From: Clostridiales bacterium
Lineage (GTDB): Bacteria; Bacillota; Desulfotomaculia; Desulfotomaculales; VENG01
Direction of reading: 5' to 3'
DNA length: 64,000 bases
Assembly: GCA_016278505.1 (NCBI GenBank)
Contig: JADQBQ010000021.1
Span: forward strand, 1 to 64,000
Shown here: piece by piece, positions 34,302-43,291 of the stretch
Position numbering within the stretch: the stretch's first letter is position 1
How the letters are laid out: the number at the start of each line of letters is the position of its first letter
Program-made: the position numbers and the translations under genes
The notes under the pieces: model-generated
The model's database searches: none
What the model was told of the DNA's origin: nothing
Seen by the model: only the letters and a program-made list of their open reading frames with translations

Positions 34302-35192
34302 TCAGGAAGCCCCGTGCTTTGTATCAACATATTTTACGGCATTAAGGGCAGCCACTTGTCCTTCACCGACTGCCTTGCTCAGTTGATAAGGCTGGCCTGT
34401 GCAATCCCCGGCGGCAAAGATTCCCTCAATATTGGTAGCCAGGTCACGGTTTACTTTGATCCCGTCCGGTGCTACTTCCAAACCAGAAACAAGCTGGTCC
34501 GGCAAAATAGCGTCTCGAATCACGAAAATTCCGTCTACCTCCAATTGCTGCTTTTCTAAGGCCACCCCGGTAGCCCAATTTTCTCCCGTAATGGCTTTGG
34601 GAACATCCTCAATAACTTTAATCTTTGGGTTCTGGATTACCTCATTGGTTTCGTTTTCTTCTTTCAGCAGAGGAATCACCGTGACCTCCGCAGCTATTTC
34701 AGACAGAAAGTTGGCCTCGTCCAGAGCCTCCTGGTTATAAGCCAGAACCGCTACCCGTTTACCTTCAAAAAGGGGCCCGTCACAGGTGGCACAGTAACTG
34801 ACTCCCCGGCCCAAAAGTTCAATTTCATTGTCGATTGGCTTCACAGTACTTACCCCGGTGGCCAGGACTACTGTCCGGGCACGATAACTAACGTCTTGAG
34901 ACTGCAAAGTAAAACCGCTTTCACCGGGATAAATCCCGGTAACTCTAGCTCTATTTATGCTTAAACCAACACTTTCAATGTGTTTTAGAAACTTTTGTCT
35001 TAATTCTTCCCCTGTAATATCCCCAAAGCCAAGATAATTATCAACTTTAGGAGAACTATGGAGCTTGGGGCTGCAAAACTCCGAACCCAGGATGATCACT
35101 TTTTTTCTGCGAATCTGCCCATTTAGGGCTGCAGATAAACCAGCCGGACCGCACCCAACAACAGCAATATCATAAATTTGTTCTTCAGGCAA
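34302..35192 (-). CDS. Thioredoxin-reductase-like flavoprotein without NADPH motif
   Basis: 296 residues. FAD motif GCGPAG at 13-18, redox-active CATC (Cys134, Cys137), and C-terminal IFAAGDCTGQPYQ. The segment that normally reads GGGDSA (NADPH binding) is VAVLAYNQEA here (147-156) and lacks the glycines and the HRR motif. This pattern is known for pyridine-nucleotide-independent ferredoxin-linked thioredoxin reductases (FFTR/DDOR types). Electron donor and partner are therefore inferred to differ from the canonical TrxB at 39.4 kb. Start is TTG 35192 with a weak SD. Confidence 0.75.
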   Translation of the reverse strand: MPEEQIYDIAVVGCGPAGLSAALNGQIRRKKVIILGSEFCSPKLHSSPKVDNYLGFGDITGEELRQKFLKHIESVGLSINRARVTGIYPGESGFTLQSQDVSYRARTVVLATGVSTVKPIDNEIELLGRGVSYCATCDGPLFEGKRVAVLAYNQEALDEANFLSEIAAEVTVIPLLKEENETNEVIQNPKIKVIEDVPKAITGENWATGVALEKQQLEVDGIFVIRDAILPDQLVSGLEVAPDGIKVNRDLATNIEGIFAAGDCTGQPYQLSKAVGEGQVAALNAVKYVDTKHGAS

Positions 35193-35285
35193 TTTAAAAA
35201 CACCCCATAAGTTTATGTCCTAAATACGGCTTTTTTTATTTTAGTTCCTGTTCTAAAAGGAGCACAATAGACACGAGAAGTGCAA

Positions 35286-35349
35286 GGCGGCAAAGGCTTT
35301 GAGGCGCGGAGCGTATTGAAATACGTGAGCGCCGCAGAAGCCAAGCCAA
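35286..35349. repeat. Imperfect palindromic GC-rich element
   Basis: GGCTT...GGCGC...GCGTATT pairs with AATACG...GCGCC...AAGCC around a short GAA-type loop. It resembles palindromic units I recall scattered in Clostridia genomes, but that cannot be verified here. Confidence 0.4.
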
Positions 35350-35400
35350 CGCAGAAGGAAAGGCGAGCTGTAATCAGTTCCCTCAGTGCGAGCGTTTCCA

Positions 35401-35448
35401 TACTTTATTATATTCTTGCCATATATATGGCAAGAATATAATAAAGTA
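35401..35448. repeat. Perfect 48-bp palindrome
   Basis: Two 24-bp arms (35401-35424 and 35425-35448) are exact reverse complements with no spacer, centred on CCATATATATGG. AT-rich except for the central TTGCC/GGCAA. No flanking gene explains it. Confidence 0.8.
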
Positions 35449-35590
35449 AAGTGCAATTCGAAGTGGATCTTGGGCGGACTTTTCGAACAACCTCTTTAAG
35501 GTAAGGAGAACCATTAATATCTCCTTGAGATTCGCAATAACACAGGTATTTCAGCCGTTCTATTTTAAAATTTGAATTCGCCAGCATTTC

Positions 35591-35764
35591 CGGGGTCAGG
35601 CTTGAATAATTCACTAATTTGAGTCAAAATTGTCCAGGTGATAAACAATGGTGATGGAAGCAGGATCCATTATCCAGGAGCTTAACGATATCCAGAAACG
35701 GATTATGTCAAGGAAATTATCCGAAGTTTAAAGTGAATAAGTAAATAATTCAAGCCTGACCCCG
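35591..35764. mobile_element. Small element bounded by inverted repeats (MITE/REP-like)
   Basis: CGGGGTCAGGCTTGAAT (from 35591) is repeated in inverted form at 35741-35764 (24-bp arms with two mismatches). The 174-bp unit encloses an SD-led 27-codon frame (35648-35731). The GGGGTCAGGCTTG motif is reminiscent of repeats near REP-associated tyrosine transposases; no transposase is present. Confidence 0.5.
35648..35731 (+). CDS. 27-residue ORF inside the inverted-repeat element
   Basis: ATG 35648 behind AGGTGA encodes MVMEAGSIIQELNDIQKRIM and seven more residues, a helical peptide. It may be the remnant of a larger gene carried by the element. Real expression is uncertain. Confidence 0.3.
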   Translation: MVMEAGSIIQELNDIQKRIMSRKLSEV

Positions 35765-35793
35765 ATGGTTAATCCAACTTGTTTGATAGCGAA

Positions 35794-36057
35794 ATGTCAA
35801 CCTCTAAAGATTTTAATCGTAACCTTTGGCAAATAGACGAATCTTACATGCAAGAAATAACTGCAATGAAAATGAAAAAATTTGATAATGGGTTTCAAAC
35901 CGGGTTAAAGAAATCGTTTAACGAATTGTTTACCATTTTCTTGACGGAAAAAACGTTAAAAATGCACTCTAATTATTCGGATGCAGAGAATAGGTTTGAA
36001 CGATTTAAAAAGTATGCTGCAAATGATTTTGAATATGAAAAAGGTTTGTTTGAATAA
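35794..36057 (+). CDS. Hypothetical protein
   Basis: About 87 residues from ATG 35794 (frame open from TTG 35779). Charged and helical (KKSFNELFTIFLTEKTLK, ENRFERFKKYAAN), no recognised domain and no clear SD. It lies next to repeats, so it may be a truncated gene. Confidence 0.35.
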   Translation: MSTSKDFNRNLWQIDESYMQEITAMKMKKFDNGFQTGLKKSFNELFTIFLTEKTLKMHSNYSDAENRFERFKKYAANDFEYEKGLFE

Positions 36058-36259
36058 TAAAAATTAAGCCATCATACAATCCCCTTCAGAAACTCTTTCA
36101 CCTTTGATATCCGGACGCAATAGTTCTGATTATCGAATTCTGGTATTCCCCGTGTATAGCACCATCAGCCATCTTCAGGGGGGTGAGGTTATTAATAAGA
36201 AGTTACAAAAAGGTAATTTTAGGAACTGGCATTTAACATGATCATAACTGGTAAAGATA

Positions 36260-36288
36260 TTTCATATAAGTACCATTTATGCTATAAT
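36260..36288 (+). promoter_or_regulatory. Candidate promoter of adk
   Basis: TATAAT at 36283-36288 with TTTCAT 17 nt upstream; the -10 is perfect, the -35 weak. The preceding 36058-36259 shows no gene. Confidence 0.45.
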
Positions 36289-36340
36289 GGGTACAAACTA
36301 ACAGGGCTTGTTAGATTTTTAACAAACGGGAGGGGTATTG

Positions 36341-36985
36341 GTGAATTTACTTATTATGGGACCACCGGGAGCCGGTAAAGGAACCCAGGCTGAAAGACTA
36401 GTTAAAGAAGTGGATATTACTCACATTTCTACAGGCGATATGTTCCGTGCTGCTATAAAAGAAGGCACAGATATGGGCAAAAAGGCCAAGGAATTTATGG
36501 ACCAGGGTGCTCTGGTTCCAGATGAAGTTGTTGTAGGAATGGTTAAAGAGCGTCTTTCCAAGCCTGACTGCGAAAAAGGCTTTTTGCTTGACGGTTTTCC
36601 CAGGACACTTGAACAAGCGAAGTCATTGGACGAGACCTTAAAAGACCTGAACATAAAGATCGACGGTGTAATTAACATTGCCGTACCCAGGGAAAGATTA
36701 ATGGCCAGATTAACCGGGCGTAGGATTTGTAAGGATTGCGGTGCCAGTTTCCATGTAATGTTTAATAAGCCTAAAGAAGAGGGAAAATGTGATGCGTGCG
36801 GGGGAGAGCTTTACCAGCGCAGCGACGACAACGAAGAGGCTGTGGGCAAGCGCCTGGACGTATACGAGCAGCAAACACAACCTTTGATTGATTACTACAC
36901 CAATCAAGGCCTCCTACTGGAAATCAACGGAGACCAGGACATCAACAAAGTTTTGGACGATGTGCTTGCAGCAGTAAAGAAGTAA
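36341..36985 (+). CDS. adk: Adenylate kinase (zinc-containing long form)
   Basis: 214 residues. P-loop [11 protein letters not shown] at the N-terminus, [15 protein letters not shown] and a LID domain with CKDCG...CDACG, the four-cysteine zinc site of Gram-positive Adk. Converts AMP+ATP to 2 ADP. GTG 36341 follows GGGAGGGG. It stands outside the secY-adk-map ribosomal context usual in Firmicutes, so it may be an additional copy. Confidence 0.93.
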   Translation: MNLLIMGPPGAGKGTQAERLVKEVDITHISTGDMFRAAIKEGTDMGKKAKEFMDQGALVPDEVVVGMVKERLSKPDCEKGFLLDGFPRTLEQAKSLDETLKDLNIKIDGVINIAVPRERLMARLTGRRICKDCGASFHVMFNKPKEEGKCDACGGELYQRSDDNEEAVGKRLDVYEQQTQPLIDYYTNQGLLLEINGDQDINKVLDDVLAAVKK

Positions 36986-36993
36986 ACCGATTT

Positions 36994-37022
36994 AAACCCC
37001 CGGTCTATCCGGGGGTTTTTTA
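36994..37022 (+). terminator. Terminator after adk
   Basis: AACCCCCGG, loop TCTAT, CCGGGGGTT plus T-run, 9 nt after the stop. Confidence 0.85.
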
Positions 37023-37065
37023 TTTAACGCAAAGCTTATGCTAGTTAAACAAGGGGGATTTTTGT

Positions 37066-37803
37066 ATGAATCAGTACGCTGGGTTAGCAGGGGTTTACGA
37101 TTACCTGGTGCAGGGGGTAGATTTTGAGGGGTGGATAGATTATGTGGAGCAATTATTGAAAAAATTTAATGCTTCGGCAGTTTCCGTTGCCGACCTGGCC
37201 TGCGGAACCGGAAATACTAGCATTCCCTTTGCCCGGCGGGGATACCTTACCACCGGAATTGATATAGCACCGGAAATGATTACCCTGGCCAGAGAAAAGG
37301 CCCACGCGCAAGGTATTGATATCCAGTTTGCCGAGCAGGATATGAGATTGCTTCACTTGCCCCGTAAGTTTGACCTCATTACATGCTTTCACGACGGGCT
37401 TAATTATTTACTTTCCCAGAAAGACTTAAGAAAGGCATTCCAAGGTGTACATAGGAACCTGGTTCCCGGAGGAATGTTTATATTTGATTTGAATGCGGTT
37501 AAATGGCTTTCAGGCAGTAAAAGAGAAACTACCTGCATTGATGAACCTGAACTTACCATAGTTTGGGAAAGTTTTTATGACCACTCCCAATCCATCTGGC
37601 AAATCGATGTAATAGGCTTTATGAAACAAGGAAGTCATTATAAAAAGTTTAAAGAAAGCCATCAAGAAAAGGCATATTCTCCTGCAGAAATAATACCCCT
37701 TTTGGAACAATCAGGATTAAAATTTTTAGATGTGTACGATGCCTTTACTTTTAATCCGCCGGGCGATAACAGCCTCCGACATTTTTACATAGCATCCAGC
37801 TAA
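37066..37803 (+). CDS. Class I SAM-dependent methyltransferase
   Basis: 245 residues with motif I VADLACGTGNTSIPFARRGY, motif II-like FAEQDMR and the LDLITCFHDGLNYL region, typical of small-molecule methyltransferases of the UbiE/Methyltransf_25 kind. Substrate unknown. ATG follows AAGGGGGA. Next gene on the same strand after 48 nt. Confidence 0.8.
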   Translation: MNQYAGLAGVYDYLVQGVDFEGWIDYVEQLLKKFNASAVSVADLACGTGNTSIPFARRGYLTTGIDIAPEMITLAREKAHAQGIDIQFAEQDMRLLHLPRKFDLITCFHDGLNYLLSQKDLRKAFQGVHRNLVPGGMFIFDLNAVKWLSGSKRETTCIDEPELTIVWESFYDHSQSIWQIDVIGFMKQGSHYKKFKESHQEKAYSPAEIIPLLEQSGLKFLDVYDAFTFNPPGDNSLRHFYIASS

Positions 37804-37851
37804 AGTTCTTAAGAGTGGAATTTGATTAAATTAAATACTGAGGTGAAGTAA

Positions 37852-38685
37852 ATGAGTAAAGATTTAATTCCTGCTTCTAATTTTGCTATCATAGGCGGTT
37901 CCAGTACCTTTTCGCTTAACTTTCCTGAAGATTTAAGTAACGACTATGCTAATTTAGAAATTAAGGATAGTGACATGTTTTTTTCTACTCCTTACGGTGA
38001 AACCCCTCCTTTTAAGTTTTTTACAATAGGTGGGAAAAACGTTTTAACTGTGAAAATGCATGGCTGGCGCCATGGGGTTTCCAGGGGACAAGCATCACAG
38101 CAGGTGTTCTGGGTTCTGCAACAGGCCGGTGTCCACCAGATCATAGTGGAGGGCGGCGTGGGTGCTATCAATCACCTGCTAAGACCTAAAGACCTGCTGG
38201 TGACCTCAGATTATTTAGATTTTACCATGCGTAAAGATGTAGGCCTTGGAGGTCAACACCTGCTTATCATGCGCGACCCAGTCTGCTCAAAAATAAAAAC
38301 ATCTTTACTTCAGGCCATAGAGGAGAATAAACCTGTTTATGCCCGTGTTTTTGACCGCGGCATCTATGCAGTGACCGACGGCAGGCACTTTGAGAGCAGG
38401 GCAGAGATTGCCATGCTCAAAAACATGGGAGCAGACATTGTAGGGCAGAGCATGTGCCCTGAAGTATACTTGGCCAGGGAAATAGGGGCATGTTATGCCA
38501 GGTTGGACATGGTGGTCAATTATGCCGAGGGGATAGTGGAAGATTGGAAGCACGACGAACTAAAAGAAATATATTACGGGGAGGCAATGCAAATAGGTAA
38601 GATTCTCTTGGATGCCGTTTCCTTAACAGAGCCCCGAAAAAGATGTGAATGTGTTGAGCTAAGAAAAGAGACTATCTTAAAATAA
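37852..38685 (+). CDS. MTAP/PNP-family purine nucleoside phosphorylase
   Basis: 277 residues. AIIGGSSTF at the start, HGWRHGVSR, EGGVGAINHLLRPKDL and GQSMCPEVYLAREIGACYA match the methylthioadenosine/inosine phosphorylase family, including the phosphate- and purine-binding segments. Whether it acts on methylthioadenosine or inosine/guanosine cannot be decided here. It may be co-transcribed with the methyltransferase, where it could recycle a nucleoside by-product (inference). Confidence 0.8.
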   Translation: MSKDLIPASNFAIIGGSSTFSLNFPEDLSNDYANLEIKDSDMFFSTPYGETPPFKFFTIGGKNVLTVKMHGWRHGVSRGQASQQVFWVLQQAGVHQIIVEGGVGAINHLLRPKDLLVTSDYLDFTMRKDVGLGGQHLLIMRDPVCSKIKTSLLQAIEENKPVYARVFDRGIYAVTDGRHFESRAEIAMLKNMGADIVGQSMCPEVYLAREIGACYARLDMVVNYAEGIVEDWKHDELKEIYYGEAMQIGKILLDAVSLTEPRKRCECVELRKETILK

Positions 38686-38854
38686 TAGATATAAAATTCC
38701 AGTAATAAATAGCGGTATCTCCTGCATAATATTTGTTAGAAAAAGAAAAGAGGTGGTGGCCTAAAGAAGCCAATAATTGTTTAAAATAGTAAGTGTAATT
38801 AGTGAAAAGGGAAATTATAGAGTAGCGTCTTTGAGATCAGATAAAGGAAGAAAA

Positions 38855-38890
38855 AGAGGATGGCGGGCTGATGTCTCGCCATCCTCTTTC
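38855..38890 (-). terminator. Terminator of the xre gene
   Basis: AGAGGATGGCG and CGCCATCCTCT pair; on the minus strand the stem is followed by TTTTTCTT. Located just after the minus-strand stop. Confidence 0.8.
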
Positions 38891-38897
38891 AATCAAA

Positions 38898-39302
38898 TTA
38901 ATCTTTTTGCTTACTGGCATAGTATTCTAATTTTCCCATGTAATCTTTGATTTGACTGATCAGTAAAATATATAGTTTCAGCTCACTTGCAGAACACTCC
39001 CGCACTAACAACAACAACTCTTGAGTTAACAAATCCCGAGAGGAAATGTTACTTTGGCTTTCATTTTCACTTTCTCCTATTAAATTCTCTACTTTTAAAT
39101 TTAACGCCCTGGAAATTTTACTTAAGGTCTTAAGAGAAGGAATCTTGTTACCCCTTTCCACCTGGCCTACATAACTGTAATGTAAATTTGCCCTCGCAGC
39201 CAGGCGCTCTTGGGTAAGGCCCAGTTTAAGCCTTGCATCCTTTATACGACGCCCAATCAATCCATCCTTCAGCCCGGGCAAATCAATCGCCTCCAAATTC
39301 AA
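38898..39302 (-). CDS. XRE-family transcriptional regulator
   Basis: 134 residues. An HTH_3 domain near the N-terminus (RIKDARLKLGLTQERLAARA then YVGQVERGNKIPSLKTLSKI) plus a helical C-terminus of unknown role. It is divergent from trxB with about 100 nt between starts, so it may control trxB and itself. Confidence 0.82.
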   Translation of the reverse strand: MNLEAIDLPGLKDGLIGRRIKDARLKLGLTQERLAARANLHYSYVGQVERGNKIPSLKTLSKISRALNLKVENLIGESENESQSNISSRDLLTQELLLLVRECSASELKLYILLISQIKDYMGKLEYYASKQKD

Positions 39303-39398
39303 AATCTTAAATCGACTTTTCCTTTCACGTATTGACGGTTATACTCTGAACAAGTTAAAATATACTGATAATTGTTGCTATTGAAAGGAGTGTATTTA

Positions 39399-40328
39399 TT
39401 GGAAAAGCAAGACATTGTAATCATCGGTGGTGGCCCGGCCGGCCTTGCAGCAGGCATATATGCGTCAAGGGCAGCCCTTAAGGTTACACTATTGGAAAAG
39501 GGAATGCCCGGTGGATTGATGGCAAATACCGAGATTATAGAAAACTATCCTGGCTTTGCCGAGGGTATTGGCGGACCGGAATTAACAATGCGGATGCAGG
39601 AACAGGCAGTTCGTTTTGGATTACAAATTGACAACACCGGTGTGGAGTTAATCAAATCCACAGGCAATGAATTTAAAATCAAAACTGACGAAGATACTAT
39701 ATCTTCAAAAGCCGTTATCCTTGCTTCCGGTGCATCTCCCCGGTGGCTGGGTGTAAAAGGTGAAAAAGAATTTCACGGCAAAGGAGTTTCTTACTGCGCC
39801 ACCTGCGACGGTGCATTTTTTAAGGATAAAACTGTTGCCGTGGTTGGAGGCGGAGATGCTGCCGTTGAGGAAGCACTCTTCTTAACTAAATTTGCCGAAA
39901 AAGTGTACATAATTCACCGCCGGGATGAATTGCGCGCTACTAAAGTGATCCAGTCAAAAGCTTTGCAAAATTCGAAAATAAACATAGAGTGGAATAGTGT
40001 GGTAGATGAAATCAGAGGCTCCGCTACCGTAGAAAACATTACGCTGCGTGATACCCAGGACAATTCCACTCGAGAATTAAACGTTGACGGTATTTTTATT
40101 TATGTAGGTACCCAGCCCAGTTCCGAACTTGTGGCTGACATGGCTGAGCTGGATCCCAGGGGTTATGTTATAACAGATGATGAAATGAAAACTTCACAAC
40201 CGGGCCTTTTCGCTGCCGGAGACGTGAGACAAAAGCTTCTCAGGCAAGTGGCAACCGCGGTTGCCGACGGTGCAATTGCAGCCTTCGCAGCAGAAAAGTA
40301 CTTGGACGATAATGCCGCAAAAAAGTAG
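39399..40328 (+). CDS. trxB: Thioredoxin reductase (NADPH type)
   Basis: 309 residues from TTG 39399 (AAAGGAG at 39384-39390). FAD motif GGGPAG, redox-active CATCDG, NADPH motif VVGGGDAAVEEA with IHRRDE, and LFAAGDVRQ. It is a complete canonical TrxB that reduces thioredoxin, in contrast to the GGG-less paralog at 34.3-35.2 kb. Confidence 0.92.
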   Translation: MEKQDIVIIGGGPAGLAAGIYASRAALKVTLLEKGMPGGLMANTEIIENYPGFAEGIGGPELTMRMQEQAVRFGLQIDNTGVELIKSTGNEFKIKTDEDTISSKAVILASGASPRWLGVKGEKEFHGKGVSYCATCDGAFFKDKTVAVVGGGDAAVEEALFLTKFAEKVYIIHRRDELRATKVIQSKALQNSKINIEWNSVVDEIRGSATVENITLRDTQDNSTRELNVDGIFIYVGTQPSSELVADMAELDPRGYVITDDEMKTSQPGLFAAGDVRQKLLRQVATAVADGAIAAFAAEKYLDDNAAKK

Positions 40329-40347
40329 CTGTATCTATTGATACAGC
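40328..40347 (+). other. Short hairpin at the trxB stop
   Basis: GCTGTATC, TATT, GATACAGC; no T-run. Possibly an RNA-stability element. Confidence 0.35.
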
Positions 40348-40488
40348 AGAGAAAGGGAGAGGAGATTAGGTTTTTTACTTTTATTATTGATATCTTATAA
40401 CCTTTACCACTATTAAGGAATGCTTAATTGCTTAACGGCCATATTTACTATACAAGTGGGCATATGCATCGGGTTACAGGGAAAGTTT

Positions 40489-40516
40489 AAGGCCTACCTT
40501 ACAGGTAGGCCTTTTA
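40489..40516 (+). terminator. Hairpin upstream of meaB
   Basis: AAGGCCTACC (40489-40498) and GGTAGGCCTT (40504-40513) followed by TT. It is a terminator for read-through from trxB or an attenuator in the meaB leader. The rest of 40348-40615 shows no gene. Confidence 0.55.
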
Positions 40517-40615
40517 AATGTAAAAACGACCACTTACCAACAGGATTTTTACCGCTGACAGCGAAGTTTGTATTAAATATTCTAATTGTTTAAACATCAT
40601 CTGGAGGTGAATGAC

Positions 40616-41596
40616 TTGCAAGACCTAATCGATAGGTTTAAGTCAGGTGAGCAGCGGGCACTGGCCCGTCTTATCTCAAAACTGGAAAATGAAGCCCCCG
40701 ACCGGGAAGAAATTTTAAAGAAACTATTTCATTTGACCGGGAGGGCTAAGATATTAGGAGTTACAGGTTCCCCCGGTGCAGGCAAGAGTTCATTAGTTGA
40801 CCAATTGGCAAAGCTAATCAGACAAAGAGGAGAAACCGTCGGTATTGTAGCAGTAGATCCAAGTAGTCCTTTTTCAGGAGGGGCACTTCTGGGAGACAGG
40901 ATCCGCATGGGTGAACTGTCCATGGACAAGGGAGTATTTATTCGCAGTATGGGTACTCGCGGCAGTCTAGGGGGATTAGCCAAGACCTCAAAAGAGGCTG
41001 TTAAGGCCATGGATGCCTTTGGCATGGACTGGGTAATTGTTGAAACAGTTGGAGTAGGCCAGGCTGAACTGGACATTATGCACGTAGCCAATACAGTTAT
41101 GGTTGTACTCACTCCGGGAGCAGGAGACGCCATTCAAACCTTGAAGGCCGGTATTATGGAGATTGCCGATGTTTTTGCCGTTCATAAGTGCGACCTGCCT
41201 GGGGCAAATAGAATAGCAACCGATGTTGATATTATGTTGGACCAACAGGGTAACCAAAAGGATTGGAGACCACCGGTGATTCAGGCTTCCTCGGCAAAGA
41301 ACATCGGGTTAAGCGAATTATTGGACAAAGTTATTGAACATTACCAGTACCTTAAGGATAATGGCTTGTTAGAAGCCCAGCGCCGCGAAAGGGCAAAGTC
41401 AGAGACATTGGAAGTTGTAGATTACCGCTGGCACCAGCTGGTTAGAGAGCATACAAATTACCCCGGCAAGGTTAGTGAAATGCTGGAAAAGGTTGCGAAC
41501 ATGGATATGGATCCTTACGAAGCAGCAAGTTCAATTCTGGAATTTGTCACCACTAATTTCGATTGGAATGAACTTACAAACCCTGGTTTAAAATAG
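40616..41596 (+). CDS. meaB: MeaB/ArgK-family GTPase (B12-enzyme chaperone)
   Basis: 326 residues from TTG 40616 (GGAGGTGA). Walker A GSPGAGKSSL, VDPSSPFSGGALLGDRIRM, ETVGVGQ and HKCDLP are MeaB signatures. MeaB protects and reloads adenosylcobalamin mutases, normally methylmalonyl-CoA mutase or a relative, but no mutase gene lies in this window. The next small gene follows after 36 nt. Confidence 0.9.
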   Translation: MQDLIDRFKSGEQRALARLISKLENEAPDREEILKKLFHLTGRAKILGVTGSPGAGKSSLVDQLAKLIRQRGETVGIVAVDPSSPFSGGALLGDRIRMGELSMDKGVFIRSMGTRGSLGGLAKTSKEAVKAMDAFGMDWVIVETVGVGQAELDIMHVANTVMVVLTPGAGDAIQTLKAGIMEIADVFAVHKCDLPGANRIATDVDIMLDQQGNQKDWRPPVIQASSAKNIGLSELLDKVIEHYQYLKDNGLLEAQRRERAKSETLEVVDYRWHQLVREHTNYPGKVSEMLEKVANMDMDPYEAASSILEFVTTNFDWNELTNPGLK

Positions 41597-41632
41597 GTCC
41601 GTAAATCAAAGTAAGTAGGAAGGTGAAATAAA

Positions 41633-41881
41633 TTGGGTAAGGACAATGAACTGGCAGAGAGAGCTGCTTACTTAGTGGATTACGTGGACCTGGCCCTGGA
41701 AAAGATAAAGAATCTACCTGAAAACGATGCTGCAGAATACAAATCTTTTATGCATGGACAGGTATATGGCATAGGAATGGCGCTTCGAATTTTATTCCCT
41801 GGTGAAGAGAACTGGGGAGAAAAGGCGGCGCTAAAAATAAGACCGGTTCTTACGGAGCACAAGTGCGAATGCGAGGATTAA
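41633..41881 (+). CDS. Small conserved hypothetical protein downstream of meaB
   Basis: 82 residues, acidic and helical, ending in a Cys pair (KCECED). TTG follows AGGAAGGTGA at good spacing, so translation is likely. Likely co-transcribed with meaB. No domain recognised. Confidence 0.6.
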   Translation: MGKDNELAERAAYLVDYVDLALEKIKNLPENDAAEYKSFMHGQVYGIGMALRILFPGEENWGEKAALKIRPVLTEHKCECED

Positions 41882-41959
41882 TAATACTGTCTAGTAAAGG
41901 CCTCAGAGGGAATGCGTTGAAATTAATGCAGCATTCCTTTGGGGTTTATTTTTTTTGCC

Positions 41960-42404
41960 AGAATTACAGGATTGCTTAGATTCTTAAAAGACTAACGGCA
42001 AGGCTGAGTGAGCGAGAAACATTCTTCAGCCGGAATGAAGATAACCGGGGTAAAAGGCTTTGGGGAAAACATTTGGGGTATTCCTTTAGGGTCGTTTTCT
42101 GACAGGATTAACAGGATTTGCAGGATTGTTTTTGAGCAGGATCATTACTTAAGAGCGTAGATACATCATGTTTCTAAAAGAGCACTATTAATTGAAAACA
42201 ATGAAAAAACAATGATTTAGTATTTATTAATAATTCGAAAGTCTTTATCACCTAAACAGAGCTTATGGACCAGTCCAAAATATTAAAACAACTAATTCAA
42301 AAATGTTTTTTAAGACCCCAAAGCACTACCCCAAAGCATCCTGCAAATCCTGTAATCCTGTCAAAGAATACCCCAAAGGAATACCAAAATCTCTTAGTCT
42401 TTAA
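41960..42404. repeat. Long imperfect inverted repeat region
   Basis: About 53-55-nt arms at 42072-42126 and 42338-42390 share, in opposite orientation, GACAGGATTA-CAGGATTTGCAGGAT and GGTATTCCTTT. Outer segments TTAAAAGACTAA (about 41986-41997) and TTAGTCTTTAA (about 42394-42404) extend the symmetry. The rest of 41882-42422 holds no gene. It resembles a non-autonomous mobile or structured element. Confidence 0.55.
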
Positions 42405-42422
42405 ATCCCATACCTTTTAAGA

Positions 42423-43214
42423 CTACCTTCTTATCGTATCCGGTAAATAAATCTCTGGTTCTTCAATCCCACCCCGGAGAGGTAGGGATTTTTCCAGTAG
42501 ATAATACCCTTTGCTATCACGGCTGATAACCGTTGTAGTGCAAACAATGTTGCCAGCAGCACCACGCACCGGCTTTTTCTCATAAGAACGGGTCTTGGCC
42601 TCAAGAATCTCATCCGGGGATTCCCCAGCTTTCACTATGTAATCAAAATAATAAAAAGCCGGCCACTCCCCATTATCATCCCCAACAGCATCCAAAGCTT
42701 TTTCTTCATCAACGGGCCGGGTAAACTTACAGGTTTTAACTGATCCCTGTTTGGTTAGGTTAAAATCACCTATATTTTCAGCCAAAGAAATATGATGCCC
42801 CAATCGTACAAAACCTGACGCTATATATATTTCATAAGCCACCCGAGCACAAATGGAAGCATCTTTCAAGGATGCCAGCAGCCGGTCAAAGCCGGCAATG
42901 TGTTCAAGAATCTTTATGTCATTAACCAGCCTAACCAACAACAACGCCTCAGCAGAAGGTGTCAGTTGTCCGGTAAGTTGGTAAAGGGCCGTCTGCTCGC
43001 GGCAAACATACCACATGATGGCCACTGGAGAGACCCCTGACTGCCGAAAATCCACGTATCTCCCCGAGGTGGTCCTTTCCGGGTCAAAATCTTTCATTTG
43101 GTCTACACTATCTTTCAGCCAACCTGACCCCAAAGTGTGCTCCACAAAATCTAAAGCTTCCTCAAGCTGTGCCGGTTCCAAATTGAGTCCCCCTTCAATC
43201 ACAAATCCCGTCAT
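42423..43214 (-). CDS. Hypothetical protein
   Basis: 263 residues (or 252 if TTG 43181 with AAGGGGGA is the start, which has the better SD). Soluble, mixed composition, with segments such as VDFRQSGVSPVAIMWYVCRE and WPAFYYFDYIVKAGESPDE. I do not recognise a family. Divergent from the helicase gene. Confidence 0.6.
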   Translation of the reverse strand: MTGFVIEGGLNLEPAQLEEALDFVEHTLGSGWLKDSVDQMKDFDPERTTSGRYVDFRQSGVSPVAIMWYVCREQTALYQLTGQLTPSAEALLLVRLVNDIKILEHIAGFDRLLASLKDASICARVAYEIYIASGFVRLGHHISLAENIGDFNLTKQGSVKTCKFTRPVDEEKALDAVGDDNGEWPAFYYFDYIVKAGESPDEILEAKTRSYEKKPVRGAAGNIVCTTTVISRDSKGYYLLEKSLPLRGGIEEPEIYLPDTIRR

Positions 43215-43291
43215 TGGAAGGAATTATTTTTATTAAGGCGAATTATATCATATAATTTTAACATAGGCATACCAGCCAAAGGCGTGATTAT

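Noticed and set aside
35408-35614. Minus-strand 68-codon ORF across the 48-bp palindrome
   Set aside because: Its sequence is built from the palindrome and repeat ends; no SD and no similarity recognised.
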